Notes under the pieces: model-generated
What the model was told of the DNA's origin: nothing
The model's database searches: none
Seen by the model: only the letters and a program-made list of their open reading frames with translations
NCBI GenBank assembly: GCA_001657395.1
Contig: LYSY01000002.1
Coordinates: forward strand, 310,001-374,000
Direction: 5' to 3'
Source of the DNA: Rhodospirillales bacterium BBD 1991-14
GTDB lineage: Bacteria; Pseudomonadota; Alphaproteobacteria; Kiloniellales; Kiloniellaceae
Length of the DNA: 64,000 bases
Made by a program: the position numbers and the translations under genes
Shown: in pieces, positions 27,873 to 36,968 of the stretch
Numbering within the stretch: the first letter of the stretch is position 1
Layout: every line of letters begins with the position of its first letter

Positions 27873-28463
27873 TCAGGCCTGGCCGTTGGCCGCCGTGTTC
27901 TCTTCGGCGCCCGCGTCCCCGCCATCGCCTTCCGCCGGAGCAGCCGCTTCCGTCCCGCCACCCTGGGTGTCTCCCTGGGAGTCCCCCTGGGCGTCCCCTT
28001 GAGTGCCGGCCTGGCCTCCCGCGGCGGCCATCTTGCGGCTCACGTACATCTGGTGGAAGTCGATGGGGTTCATGATCAGCGGCGGAAAGCCGCCGTCGCG
28101 GGTGTCGTCGGCCAGAATGGCGCGGGCGAAGGGAAAGAGGAAGCGCGGCACTTCGATCATCAGCATCTGTTCGCGCACCGCCTCTTCCAAGCTCTCGGCC
28201 AGGGTGACCACGGCGGCGTAGTGCAGATCGATCTGGAAGGCCGAGATCTCGCCGATCTTCGCGCTGGCTTCCAGCCGCAGCGCCACCTCGTAGAGGCTGC
28301 CCTGCAGATGCGTCGGCGTCACCTCGACGTTGATGTTCAGCTGCGGGCTTTCCTCGCGCATCTTGCCGTAGATGCCGGGCGCATGAGGGTTTTCGAAGGA
28401 ATGATCCTTCACGTATTGGCTGTTGATGGTCAGCGGTGCCTGCTGCGCGGCTTCTTCGGCCAT
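27873..28463 (-). CDS. secB: Protein-export chaperone SecB
   Basis: Tetrameric chaperone that holds preproteins unfolded for SecA. The 196-residue product has the SecB core (QYVKDHSFENPHAPGIY, LNINVEVTP, YEVALRLEASAKI, LFPFARAILAD, GFPPLIMNPIDFHQMYV) in about the first 150 residues. A low-complexity tail of about 45 residues follows, with GTQGDAQGDSQGDTQGGG repeats and an acidic end; the core alone is normal length. secB close to dnaQ and the origin is a conserved alphaproteobacterial arrangement. Confidence 0.96.
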   Translation of the reverse strand: MAEEAAQQAPLTINSQYVKDHSFENPHAPGIYGKMREESPQLNINVEVTPTHLQGSLYEVALRLEASAKIGEISAFQIDLHYAAVVTLAESLEEAVREQMLMIEVPRFLFPFARAILADDTRDGGFPPLIMNPIDFHQMYVSRKMAAAGGQAGTQGDAQGDSQGDTQGGGTEAAAPAEGDGGDAGAEENTAANGQA

Positions 28464-28629
28464 ATGCGCCTCCTCTCAAACTGGGCGGGCTTGGCTATCA
28501 CGGATTTTCGCCCCGCACAACCAAGGCAGCCCCAGCAACTCAGGCGGTCCAACGGGGGCGGCGCCAGGGAACCTGGGTTGCCGTCCGCCCGCCCGTCACG
28601 GCGGCGCGGCCTGGGGGGCTGCCCGGCCC

Positions 28630-29175
28630 TTAGAAGGCGCCCGAAACGAGCCCCGCGTCGGGATCGAAGCGCAGGGCCACGCCGTTTCCGACCGCTTCGC
28701 CGGTCAGGCCGCGGATAAAGCCCCAGTGGCTCACGATCAGCAGATCGTCCCACTGGCCGTCATCCAGCACGGCGCGGCGAAAGCCCTCGCAGCGCACGGC
28801 CAGCGCTTCCTCGGTTTCCTCTTCTTCCGGCCACCAGCGTTCCGCCAGATCGCCGAAGCTGAAGTGCGGCCAGCGTTCGTTCAGGGCGCTGCGGTGGCTG
28901 CCGATGTCGCAGGTGAAGAAGTAGCGCTCGCGCACCCGCGGGTCGATGGTGACCGGCAGCCCCAGGGCCGCGGCGATGATCTCCGCCGTGTGCAGGGTGC
29001 GCCAATAGGGGCTGGCGACAATGCGGCTGACCCCTTGGTTCTTCAGGCTGTCGGCGGCGGCCTGGGCCTGGCGCTCACCCTCCTCGGTCAGGCCCGGATC
29101 CTCGATGCCCGGATCGATGCGCGTCTTGGCAAAATGCACGTTGAAGTGCGACTGGCCGTGGCGCACCAGGATCAT
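28630..29175 (-). CDS. Histidine phosphatase family protein
   Basis: Phosphoglycerate-mutase-like phosphatase of 181 residues. The phosphohistidine motif VRHGQS is at residues 4-9, with a second catalytic His in VSHWGFIRGL and the acidic ERYFFTCDIGS segment in the middle. The substrate is unknown. The start overlaps the fxsA stop by 4 nt, so both are co-translated. Confidence 0.9.
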   Translation of the reverse strand: MILVRHGQSHFNVHFAKTRIDPGIEDPGLTEEGERQAQAAADSLKNQGVSRIVASPYWRTLHTAEIIAAALGLPVTIDPRVRERYFFTCDIGSHRSALNERWPHFSFGDLAERWWPEEEETEEALAVRCEGFRRAVLDDGQWDDLLIVSHWGFIRGLTGEAVGNGVALRFDPDAGLVSGAF

Positions 29176-29774
29176 GGCTCCAGCCTCCGCGGTCCGTCGT
29201 TGCGCCGGTCTTGGGCGCCGTCCCGAGGACTCTCCGGGTCTGAGTCGCGCCGCCGGCCGGGCCGGTAGGGCCGGTCCAGATCGTCCACCTCCTCGAAATC
29301 GCCGTCGATGACCGTCGAGCGGCGGTCGCCGTCCGGCCGCGGCGGGCCGCCCCGCTCCCAGGAGTTGGGATTAACCTCCTGACCGTCGACGAAGATACGG
29401 GTGCGCCCCTGGCCGCCGCGCGCGGCGAGGCGCTGGCCGATGAAGCGCCGCAGAAGCTCGCGAAACGGCGGGACGAAGAGCAGCAGTCCCAGGGCATCGG
29501 TCACGAAACCGGGCACCAGCAGCAGCGCACCGGCCAGCACCAGGCAGATCCCCTCGAACATTTCCCGGGCCGGCACCTGGCCTTGATCCATCTGGGCGCG
29601 GGCGCGCAGCAGGGTTGCCAGACCCTGTGCCCGCAGCAGCAGGCTGCCGGCGATTGCGGTTGCGACGGTCGCGGCGATGGTCGGCCAGACGCCCAAGGCG
29701 CTGCCAACCTCAATAAAGACGGCGATTTCCAGCAGCGGCAGCCCAATAAAGACAGCCAGAAGGACCAGGGCCAT
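29172..29774 (-). CDS. fxsA: FxsA-like membrane protein
   Basis: Cytoplasmic-membrane protein named for suppression of F-plasmid exclusion of phage T7; the cellular role is unclear. Of 200 residues, the first ~120 are the FxsA domain with hydrophobic helices (LLAVFIGLPLLEIAVFIEVG, LVLAGALLLVPGFVTDALGLLL) and a PPFRELLRRF cytoplasmic turn. The last ~80 are a hydrophilic Arg/Asp-rich tail. Upstream of the histidine phosphatase and divergent from the TimA-like gene. Confidence 0.9.
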   Translation of the reverse strand: MALVLLAVFIGLPLLEIAVFIEVGSALGVWPTIAATVATAIAGSLLLRAQGLATLLRARAQMDQGQVPAREMFEGICLVLAGALLLVPGFVTDALGLLLFVPPFRELLRRFIGQRLAARGGQGRTRIFVDGQEVNPNSWERGGPPRPDGDRRSTVIDGDFEEVDDLDRPYRPGRRRDSDPESPRDGAQDRRNDGPRRLEP

Positions 29775-29913
29775 ACTTGCTCTTTCTGCAGCAGTTGCCT
29801 ACATAATGCTCATAAATGGTGTGGCGAGGCCAGCCGCGCCAGATTACCTCTGTCCAGTGGCCTGACGAACTGACGGCCCCACGAAGCGGCGCACCTCACA
29901 GAATGCGAATCGG

Positions 29914-30642
29914 ATGAGCGACGGCAGCCTGTTAGAAATTGTCCTCCTCGCTGCCGTTGCGGCGTTTTTCATCTTCAAACTGCGCTCGGTCCTCGGCAAG
30001 CGCACGGGACACGAAAAACGGGATTTCGATCCCTTCAGTCAATCCCCGCGCGAAAGCGAGAGCGAGGAGGAGAAGGTGATCCAGCTTCCGGACCGCGGCA
30101 AGGGACCGCGAATCAACCAGGACGAACTCCTCGAACAGACGGAAGCCGAGCAGATGGCCGCCGAAAAGACACCGTCCGGCGAGGACGACCCGCTGGCGGC
30201 CGGCGTCACCCAGATCCGCCTGGCGGACCGGGATTTCGATCCCGATCAGTTCGCCTCCGGCGCTCGTGCCGCTTTCGAAATGATCATCGCCGCCTTCGCC
30301 GCGGGCGACACCAAGACCCTGCGGCCGCTTCTGGCCAACGATGTTTACGGCGACTTCTCCGGCGCCATCAAGGAGCGCGAGGCCAACAAGGAAACCCTTG
30401 AGACCACGCTCATCGGCATCACCTCGGCCGATCTGATCGAAGCCGAGATGCAGCAGAAGACCGCCTTCGTGACGGTGAAGTTCGTCTCCGAGCAGGTGAA
30501 TGTCACGCGCGATGCGGAGGGGCTGATCGTCGACGGCAACCCCAACGAGGTGTCCACGATCACCGACATCTGGACCTTCGCCCGCAACACCCGCAGCCGC
30601 GACCCCAACTGGGCGCTGGTTGCCACCCGCAGCCCCAACTGA
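29914..30642 (+). CDS. Tim44/TimA-family putative adaptor protein
   Basis: Inner-membrane-anchored protein of 242 residues related to the C-terminal domain of mitochondrial Tim44, found throughout alphaproteobacteria. An N-terminal helix (SLLEIVLLAAVAAFFIFKL) is followed by a charged linker and the Tim44-like domain (about 105-242: FASGARAAFEMIIAAFAAGD, ending NWALVATRSP). A link to envelope protein insertion is an inference from the family. It sits beside mltA as in many relatives. Confidence 0.9.
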   Translation: MSDGSLLEIVLLAAVAAFFIFKLRSVLGKRTGHEKRDFDPFSQSPRESESEEEKVIQLPDRGKGPRINQDELLEQTEAEQMAAEKTPSGEDDPLAAGVTQIRLADRDFDPDQFASGARAAFEMIIAAFAAGDTKTLRPLLANDVYGDFSGAIKEREANKETLETTLIGITSADLIEAEMQQKTAFVTVKFVSEQVNVTRDAEGLIVDGNPNEVSTITDIWTFARNTRSRDPNWALVATRSPN

Positions 30643-30655
30643 GCGGTTTGCCTGC

Positions 30656-31954
30656 GTGAGGCGGGGCGGCGGCAGGCGGTATCTTTCGAACAGCCTGAAT
30701 GTGCGGTTCGCCGGGCTTCTGGCCGCGGCGTTCGCGCTGACACTTGCCGCCTGCAGCGGAGAGACCCCGAAAGAAGACAGCACGGAGCGGGCGCCGGCCG
30801 AACAGCCGCCGCAAGCCGAGACACCGCAAGCCGAGACTGCGGCACCGGAGGCGCCGGCGCTGCTGCTGACCCCGGTGGGCTTCGACGCTCTGCCGGACTG
30901 GACCGCGGACAGGCCCGGCGAGGCCCTGCCCGCGCTGCTTAAATCCTGCGGCCGCCTGACGGTGCAGCCCCCCGAACGCGCCGTCGGGCCCGACGGGCTG
31001 GCCGGCACGGTCGCCGACTGGAGCGTGCCCTGCGCCGCCCTGGCCGCCGCCGATGCTGAAGACGACACTGCCCTGCGGCGCCTGCTGGAAGAGCACTTCC
31101 GGCCCTTCGCCGTGTCCGACGCCGGCGACACCGCCGGGCTCTTCACCGGCTATTACGAGGCCGAGCTCCAGGGCACGCGCGATCCTTCCGCGCCCGGCGC
31201 GACCCCGCTCTACAAGGTGCCGGCGGATCTGGTGACCGTCGATCTCGGGCGCTTCCGCGCCGACCTGCGCGGCGAACGTCTGGTCGGCCAGGTGCGGGAC
31301 GGGCGCCTGGTGCCCTATCTCACCCGCGAGGAGATCGACGGCGGCGCGCTCGACGGCCAGGGGGCGGAGCTGCTCTGGGCCGCCGACCCGGTGGACGTCT
31401 TCTTCCTGCATGTCCAGGGGTCCGGGCGCGTGGTCTATCCCGACGGCAGCGTCACCCGCGTCGGCTTTGCCGGGTCCAACGGCCACTCCTTCTATGCCAT
31501 CGGCCGTGCCCTGATCGCCGAAGGCCTGGTCTCCCGCGAGAAGGCCTCCATGCAGTCGATCCGCGACTGGCTGCGGGCCAATCCGGAAAAGGCGCGCGAG
31601 GTCATGCAGCGCAACGCCCGCTACATCTTTTTCCGCGAGATCGAGGGCGAGGGGCCGATCGGCGCCCAGGGTGTGCCCCTGACTGCCGGCCGCAGCCTGG
31701 CGGTGGACTCCAAGCTCCTGCCGCTGGGCGTTCCGCTCTACCTCGACACCACCTGGCCGGCGACCGACAGGCCGCTGCGCCGCCTGATGGTCGCCCAGGA
31801 CGTCGGCAGCGCCATCAAGGGCGCTGTGCGCGGCGACTTCTACTGGGGCTCCGGCGAGCCTGCCCTGGCCGAAGCCGGGCGCATGAAACAGACCGGCCGC
31901 TACTACCTGCTGCTCCCCAAGGCCGTCGCCGAACGGCGGCAACGGGCCAGCTAG
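30656..31954 (+). CDS. mltA: Membrane-bound lytic murein transglycosylase A
   Basis: Lipoprotein that cleaves peptidoglycan glycan strands to give 1,6-anhydromuropeptides. A lipobox LAAC follows a hydrophobic stretch, then a Pro/Glu-rich linker and the MltA barrel: FTGYYEAELQGTRD, PYLTREEIDGG, VDVFFLHVQGSGR, and the closing 3D domain with the Asp residues of VDSKLLPLG and VAQDVGSAIKGAVRGDFYWGSG. The start is GTG 30656 or GTG 30701; both leave the signal peptide intact. It follows the TimA-like gene by 13 nt. Confidence 0.93.
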   Translation: MRRGGGRRYLSNSLNVRFAGLLAAAFALTLAACSGETPKEDSTERAPAEQPPQAETPQAETAAPEAPALLLTPVGFDALPDWTADRPGEALPALLKSCGRLTVQPPERAVGPDGLAGTVADWSVPCAALAAADAEDDTALRRLLEEHFRPFAVSDAGDTAGLFTGYYEAELQGTRDPSAPGATPLYKVPADLVTVDLGRFRADLRGERLVGQVRDGRLVPYLTREEIDGGALDGQGAELLWAADPVDVFFLHVQGSGRVVYPDGSVTRVGFAGSNGHSFYAIGRALIAEGLVSREKASMQSIRDWLRANPEKAREVMQRNARYIFFREIEGEGPIGAQGVPLTAGRSLAVDSKLLPLGVPLYLDTTWPATDRPLRRLMVAQDVGSAIKGAVRGDFYWGSGEPALAEAGRMKQTGRYYLLLPKAVAERRQRAS

Positions 31955-32080
31955 AGGCCTTTCAGGCGAAAAAACCCCTCGCACAATAACGGGTAACGGG
32001 AGTTTCGGCTGGCCAGCCGGCAGACGGCGGCGCTACCTTGAGGCTGCCCAGCTGGCGAAGGGCTGTTCTTTCGAGGGAGC

Positions 32081-32824
32081 GTGGTCGCGGTGAAGTTCAG
32101 GGGATGCAGAATTGGAGCGCGCAGGGTCGGTCCTGCGGGGTCGCTGGCCGCCATGATGCTCCTGGTGGTCGTCCTGTCCGCCTGCGCAGGCTCCTTTGAC
32201 GCCAGCACCGCCACGCAGTTCGATGCCTCCAGCGACACGGCCATCGTTCTTGTCGGGACCAGCGTAAGCCGGCCGCAGGACAAGGGGGTCGGGGTTGTCA
32301 GGAGGCTGGAAACCTATTGGCAGGAGTATGACCCCTCCACCCTTCGTTTGCAGCCGGAGGGTGAGAGCTTCCTGACGCGGGTCAGCGCGGGCGCTGTGTC
32401 CGATCCCCAGTACCTGATCCCGACCGTCTCCGTCCTCCAGGTCGATCCCGGATCCTATGCGCTCATTGGGGCGGGGTTCCCCCACCTGATGACGCTGTAC
32501 GTGCCTCCCAAGGACACAATGACCCAGCGCGACAGCCGCGGCCGGCTGCAAAGCTGGACCCACACCGTCGACCCCAGGCGGCACATCGACCCCGAAGCCG
32601 ACGTTGACCCCAGGGGCAACGTCCTGTTCTCCGTGGAGCCGGGACAGATCCTCTACATCGGACACTTTACGTTCGAGAAGTGGAGCTACATCGACAGCCT
32701 GCGCTCGGTGGACTACTCCCTCGACGAAGAGGCGGCCCGGCAAGTCCTGGAAGGCTTCCCGGGCATCTCCGGCGAGATGATCACCCTCGACCTGCAGAAC
32801 CCGGCGCAGTCGGTCTCCCGCTGA
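32081..32824 (+). CDS. Uncharacterised lipoprotein
   Basis: A 247-residue product from GTG 32081 (GTG 32090 is also possible), with a basic start, a hydrophobic MMLLVVVLSAC stretch and a lipobox-like LSAC. I do not recognise the mature part. It is rich in beta-type sequence, has a DPRRHIDPEADVDPRG segment, and ends with a segment containing VEPGQILYIGHF and YSLDEEAARQVLE. No catalytic motif is visible. It sits alone between mltA and the lut operon. Confidence 0.7.
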   Translation: MVAVKFRGCRIGARRVGPAGSLAAMMLLVVVLSACAGSFDASTATQFDASSDTAIVLVGTSVSRPQDKGVGVVRRLETYWQEYDPSTLRLQPEGESFLTRVSAGAVSDPQYLIPTVSVLQVDPGSYALIGAGFPHLMTLYVPPKDTMTQRDSRGRLQSWTHTVDPRRHIDPEADVDPRGNVLFSVEPGQILYIGHFTFEKWSYIDSLRSVDYSLDEEAARQVLEGFPGISGEMITLDLQNPAQSVSR

Positions 32825-32847
32825 GCGTCTTGGTTCTGCGCTGTCGC

Positions 32848-32876
32848 TTGCTTTTGCGAAGTGGTAATACCATTAT
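32848..32876 (+). promoter_or_regulatory. lut promoter with GntR-type operator TGGTAATACCA
   Basis: The palindrome TGGTAATACCA (32862-32872) fits TNGTNNNACNA, the half-symmetric pattern bound by FadR/PdhR/LldR-type GntR regulators, several of which control lactate genes. It lies between a -35-like TTGCTT (32848-32853) and a -10-like CATTAT (32871-32876), 17 nt apart and about 90 nt before lutA. No GntR gene is in the window. Confidence 0.5.
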
Positions 32877-32963
32877 CGCAGCCAGGAAACGGCACCACTC
32901 CATAGAACCGTTTTGATAAGGGTCCGAACGCCAAGTCTCGACCCGGGAGAGAAAGGACGGCTC

Positions 32964-33764
32964 ATGGCAGAACAAGCGCAGCGCGTCGGACTTTTCGTGA
33001 CCTGTCTGGTCGACCTGATCCGCCCTTCGGTGGGCTTTGCGGCGGTGAAGCTGCTGGAGCGGGCGGGCTGCACGGTGGAGGTGCCGCGGGCCCAGACCTG
33101 CTGCGGCCAGCCGGCCTACAACTCCGGCGACCGCGCCGACACCCGCGCCATCGCCGAGCAGGTGATCGCCGCTTTCGCCGGCTTCGACTACGTTGTGGCG
33201 CCCTCCGGCTCCTGCGCCTCGATGATCAAGAAGCACTACCCCGGCCTCTTTGCTGACGATCCGCCGCTGCGGGCCAAGGCGGAGGACCTGGCCGCTCGGA
33301 CCTTCGAGCTGGTCTCCTTCCTCACCGACGTCCTGGGCGTGGAGGCGGTGGAATCCTCCTTCTCCGGCGCCGTCACCTATCACGATTCCTGCTCCGGCCT
33401 GCGCGAGCTGGGGGTCGAGACCCAACCCCGCAAGCTGCTGAACAACCTGCCGGGGGTGGAGATCCGCGAGATGGAGGAGTCCAACGTCTGCTGCGGCTTC
33501 GGCGGCACCTTCTGCGTGAAGTACCCGGACATCTCCAACAAGATGGTGACCAACAAAGCCGACTTCGTGGCGGCCAGCGGCGCCGGCACGCTGCTGGCCG
33601 GCGATCTCGGCTGTCTCATGAACATGGCCGGCAAGCTGCAGCGCCAGGGCGCGGCCGTTCAGGTGCGCCACGTGGCCGAGGTGCTGGCCGACATGGCCGA
33701 CGGCCCCGCCATCGGCGAGCCGGACCCAGGGTCCGAGCGGGAAAAGAGCGGGAGCGCGGCCTGA
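32964..33764 (+). CDS. lutA: L-lactate oxidation (Fe-S)-binding subunit LutA
   Basis: Subunit of the iron-sulfur L-lactate dehydrogenase complex LutABC. The 266-residue product has the paired CCG-type motifs of the heterodisulfide-reductase/GlpC family: TCCGQPA near residue 51 and NVCCGFGGTFC near residue 175, which bind an Fe-S cluster. Start ATG 32964 follows AAAGGA. An upstream in-frame start lacks a ribosome site. The stop overlaps the lutB start by 1 nt. Confidence 0.94.
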   Translation: MAEQAQRVGLFVTCLVDLIRPSVGFAAVKLLERAGCTVEVPRAQTCCGQPAYNSGDRADTRAIAEQVIAAFAGFDYVVAPSGSCASMIKKHYPGLFADDPPLRAKAEDLAARTFELVSFLTDVLGVEAVESSFSGAVTYHDSCSGLRELGVETQPRKLLNNLPGVEIREMEESNVCCGFGGTFCVKYPDISNKMVTNKADFVAASGAGTLLAGDLGCLMNMAGKLQRQGAAVQVRHVAEVLADMADGPAIGEPDPGSEREKSGSAA

Positions 33765-35194
33765 TGCAGAGCAGTTCCCCCGCCTTCAAGGACAATGCCC
33801 GCGCGGCCCTGGCCGACCAGACGCTGCAGAAGGCGCTGAAGAACGTCAAATCCGGCTTCATCGGCAAGCGCGCCAAGGCGCGCGAGCGGCTGCCGGAGTT
33901 CGACGACCTGCGCGATGCCGCCCGCGACATCAAGAACCACACCCTGGCCAACCTGGACTTCTACCTGGAGCGCTACGAAGAGAAGGTCCAGGCCAGCGGC
34001 GGCCAGGTGCACTGGGCGGCCACGGCGGAGGAGGCGCGCGCGGCGATCCTGAAGATCTGCCGCGACGTCGACGCCAAGGTGGTGACCAAGGGCAAGTCCA
34101 TGATCTCCGAGGAGATCGCCCTCAACCAGCACCTCGAAGGGGCGGGGCTGGAGGTGGTGGAAACCGACCTCGGCGAATACATCATCCAGCTCCGCAAGGA
34201 GGTGCCCAGCCACATTATCGCGCCGGCGGTCCACCTCACCAAGGACCAGATCGAGGCCGACTTCCGCCACCACCACGACAAGCTGCCGGCCGAACGGCCG
34301 CTCTCAGAACCGGTGCAGCTTGTCGCCGAGGCGCGCCAGATGCTGCGCCAGCGCTACCTCGACGCAGACGTCGGCATCACCGGCGCCAACTTCCTGGTGG
34401 CGGAGACCGGCACCTCCATCATCGTCACCAACGAGGGCAACGGCGATCTGACCCAGACCCTGCCCAAGGTGCACATCGTCATCGCCAGCCTGGAGAAAGT
34501 CGTCCCCAACCTGGAGGACGCCACAACCATCCTGCGCGTGCTGGCGCGCTCGGCGACGGGGCAGGAGTTCTCCGCCTACACCACCTTTTCGACGGGGCCG
34601 CGCCGGCCGGAAGATCCCGACGGACCGGAGCAGTATCACGTCATCCTGCTGGACAACGGGCGCAGCCAGATGCTCGGCAGCGAGTTCCAGGACATGCTGC
34701 GCTGCATCCGCTGCGGCGCGTGCATGAACCACTGCCCGGTCTACCACTCGGTGGGCGGCCACGCCTATGGCTGGGTCTATCCCGGCCCGATGGGGGCCGT
34801 GCTGACCCCCAGTCTGATCGGCGTCGACGAGGCGGGCCACCTGCCCAACGCCTCCACCTTCTGTGGGCGCTGCGAGGCGGTCTGCCCCATGCGCATCCCC
34901 CTGCCGCGGATGATGCGGCATTGGCGCGAGCGCGAGTTCGAGCGGCACCTCAGCCCCAAGGCGGTGCGCTTCGGGCTGGCCGCCTGGGCCTTCTTCGCCC
35001 GCCGGCCCGCGCTCTACCACCGGCTCATGGGGGTGAAGATGCGCCTGCTTGCCGCCTTCGGGCGCAACCAGGGGCGCTTCAACGCCCTGCCCTTTGCCGG
35101 GGGCTGGACCAGGCACCGCGACTTCCCGGCGCCGGAGGGCAAGACCTTCCAGCAGCTCTGGGCCGAGCGGCAGCGCGGCGGACCCGCCTCGTGA
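33764..35194 (+). CDS. lutB: L-lactate oxidation iron-sulfur protein LutB
   Basis: Large subunit (476 residues) of LutABC. The N-terminal two thirds are the LutB/YkgF domain (GKSMISEEIALNQHLE, VGITGANFLVAETGTSIIVTNEGNGD) and the C-terminal part holds two 4Fe-4S ligand sets: CIRCGACMNHCPVY and FCGRCEAVCPM. It overlaps lutA by 1 nt and lutC by 4 nt. Confidence 0.95.
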   Translation: MQSSSPAFKDNARAALADQTLQKALKNVKSGFIGKRAKARERLPEFDDLRDAARDIKNHTLANLDFYLERYEEKVQASGGQVHWAATAEEARAAILKICRDVDAKVVTKGKSMISEEIALNQHLEGAGLEVVETDLGEYIIQLRKEVPSHIIAPAVHLTKDQIEADFRHHHDKLPAERPLSEPVQLVAEARQMLRQRYLDADVGITGANFLVAETGTSIIVTNEGNGDLTQTLPKVHIVIASLEKVVPNLEDATTILRVLARSATGQEFSAYTTFSTGPRRPEDPDGPEQYHVILLDNGRSQMLGSEFQDMLRCIRCGACMNHCPVYHSVGGHAYGWVYPGPMGAVLTPSLIGVDEAGHLPNASTFCGRCEAVCPMRIPLPRMMRHWREREFERHLSPKAVRFGLAAWAFFARRPALYHRLMGVKMRLLAAFGRNQGRFNALPFAGGWTRHRDFPAPEGKTFQQLWAERQRGGPAS

Positions 35195-35946
35195 GCACCT
35201 CCCGCCAGCATATCCTGGGGGCGCTGCGCCGCTCCCTGCAGCGCGACCAGCCGAGCGCCGAGGAGCGCAAACAGCTCGAAGCGCGCCTCGCCGATCCACA
35301 GGCGGGGCTGGTGCCGGCCCGCGGGCAGCGGCCCCATGCCGAACAGCTCGACCTGATGGAGGAGATGCTGCGCGAACTGGCGGCGACGGTGGTGCGGCTG
35401 GACGATGCGGACCAGGTACCCCAGGCTGTGGCCGACTACCTGAAGGGCGAGAACCTGCCGCCGCAGGTGCGCCTGGCGCCGCGCGGCGATCTGCGTGCCC
35501 TGCCCTGGTCCGACCAGCCGCTTCTGGAGGTCACCGAAGGCCCGGCGCGCGAGCCCGACACCACGGCCGTGACCGGCGCCTTCGCCGGCATTGCCGAGAC
35601 CGGCACGCTGATGATGGCCTCCGGCCCCGAGGCGCCGATCACGCTGAACTTCCTGCCGGAGAACCACATCGTGGTGCTGCGCGGCTCACAGGTCGTCGGC
35701 GCCTATGAGGAAGCCTGGGCGCAGCTCCGCCGGCGCTTCGGCCCGGGTGCCATGCCGCGCGCGGTCAACATGATCACCGGGCCCTCGCGCACCGGCGATA
35801 TCGAGCAGACCATCCAGCTTGGCGCCCATGGGCCGCGGCGCCTCCACGTGCTGCTGATCGATGATGCCGGCCCGGACGAAGCTGCGCGCTCCGGCGCTTC
35901 CCCGAATAGCCTCAATGGGGATGGCAGCGATGGGCCGCAAGCCTAA
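35191..35946 (+). CDS. lutC: Lactate utilization protein C
   Basis: Third LutABC component (251 residues), YkgG-type. The GTG start at 35191 overlaps the lutB stop by 4 nt. Family segments are GAFAGIAETGTLMMASGPEAP, LNFLPENHIVVLRGSQVVG and the closing GPSRTGDIEQTIQLGAHGPRRL region. The C-terminal ~20 residues are low-complexity. Confidence 0.94.
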   Translation: MSTSRQHILGALRRSLQRDQPSAEERKQLEARLADPQAGLVPARGQRPHAEQLDLMEEMLRELAATVVRLDDADQVPQAVADYLKGENLPPQVRLAPRGDLRALPWSDQPLLEVTEGPAREPDTTAVTGAFAGIAETGTLMMASGPEAPITLNFLPENHIVVLRGSQVVGAYEEAWAQLRRRFGPGAMPRAVNMITGPSRTGDIEQTIQLGAHGPRRLHVLLIDDAGPDEAARSGASPNSLNGDGSDGPQA

Positions 35947-36568
35947 GGACCCTAAGGCGCCCCCGGCCAAGAAGGGCGCACTCTCCCCGGAAGACCGCCA
36001 GCTTTGGAGCCATGTGACGCGCCAGGCCGAGCCGCTGGCCGGGCGGGACCGGCTATGGTCCCTGGCCGATGCGTTGCGCGGAAGCGAGGGCCGTGATGGA
36101 ACGCGCGCGGCACCCCGCGCATCCGCCGGTCCCGAGGGAACACGCGCGCGGCTTTCAAAGGGGACGGCCGCGCAGGCGCCGGCCCAAACCCCCGCCGGAC
36201 CCAAGCGGCCGGCGCCCCCGCCGCTGGTCCACGGCGCGCGCGACGGGCTCGACCGGCGCAAGGCGGAGCGGCTGCGCCGCGGCAAGCTGCCCATCGAGGC
36301 GACCCTCGATCTGCACGGCCTGCGCCAGGCCGAGGCGCACCGCCGTCTCGAGCACTTCCTCGCCGACTGCCAGGCCGCCGGCAAGCGCTGTGTGCTGGTG
36401 GTCACCGGCAAGGGCGCGACCCGGGCCGAGCCCGGCGTGCTGCGCAGCGCCCTGCCTTTGTGGCTGAACCAGTCGCCCAACCGCGAACGGGTGCTGTCCT
36501 TCGATTACGCCCAGCAGAAGCACGGCGGCACCGGGGCGGTCTACATCCTGCTGCGCCGCCGGCGCTGA
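35930..36568 (+). CDS. Smr/MutS2-domain protein
   Basis: Protein of about 212 residues with a C-terminal Smr domain, a small fold with nuclease or nucleic-acid-binding activity in other proteins. The domain (about 120-205) has TLDLHGLRQAEAHRRL, VVTGKG and the closing GGTGAVYILLRR. The N-terminal half is a Pro/Ala-rich basic linker. Start could be ATG 35930 or 35915, both inside the end of lutC. It is probably the last gene of the lut transcript by overlap only; a functional link is not implied. Confidence 0.88.
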   Translation: MGRKPKDPKAPPAKKGALSPEDRQLWSHVTRQAEPLAGRDRLWSLADALRGSEGRDGTRAAPRASAGPEGTRARLSKGTAAQAPAQTPAGPKRPAPPPLVHGARDGLDRRKAERLRRGKLPIEATLDLHGLRQAEAHRRLEHFLADCQAAGKRCVLVVTGKGATRAEPGVLRSALPLWLNQSPNRERVLSFDYAQQKHGGTGAVYILLRRRR

Positions 36569-36968
36569 AGGCCGCTGCCGGGCTGGCCCACCGACAATCG
36601 ATGCGGCTCGCACTGGCACTCTATTGCCAACTCCCAATCGTCACCCTCGGACTTGTTCCGAGGGTCCATGGAACCGCAGGACCGGGCCTTTCCGGGAAAG
36701 CTCCGGTTTCGCCTAACGATGGATGCTCGGGTCAAGCCCGAGCATGACGATCAAGTAAGGATGCAGGCGCCTGGTGCGCCGTTGACCCTGTTTGCCGCCC
36801 CGGCACGCGGGAATCGCCTTGCCGGGGAAAACCCGCTAAACTCCGATCCGGTTATCTTTCCGGGAAAGGGGGAGCCGGTGTGCCGCAGCGTGAGGGGTTG
36901 GGTCACGGGTATCCTTTGATGTGCGCTGTGCGTGCCTTCGGGCGGGCCGGGCATCCGGGGCTGCGGCG
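36569..36968. other. 400-bp intergenic region with double-hairpin repeat
   Basis: The gap between the Smr gene and the XRE gene holds one copy of the double-hairpin repeat (36639-36749) and otherwise no credible gene. The rest has scattered short GC-rich palindromes but no clear promoter. Confidence 0.5.
36639..36749. repeat. Double-hairpin intergenic repeat, copy A
   Basis: About 110 bp with a hairpin at each end: CCCTCGG/CCGAGGG around ACTTGTT (36644-36664) and GCTCGGG/CCCGAGC around TCAAG (36725-36743). It begins CGTCA and ends TGACG, and GTCCATGG follows the left hairpin. The same plan occurs at 44854 and 61413. Confidence 0.8.
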
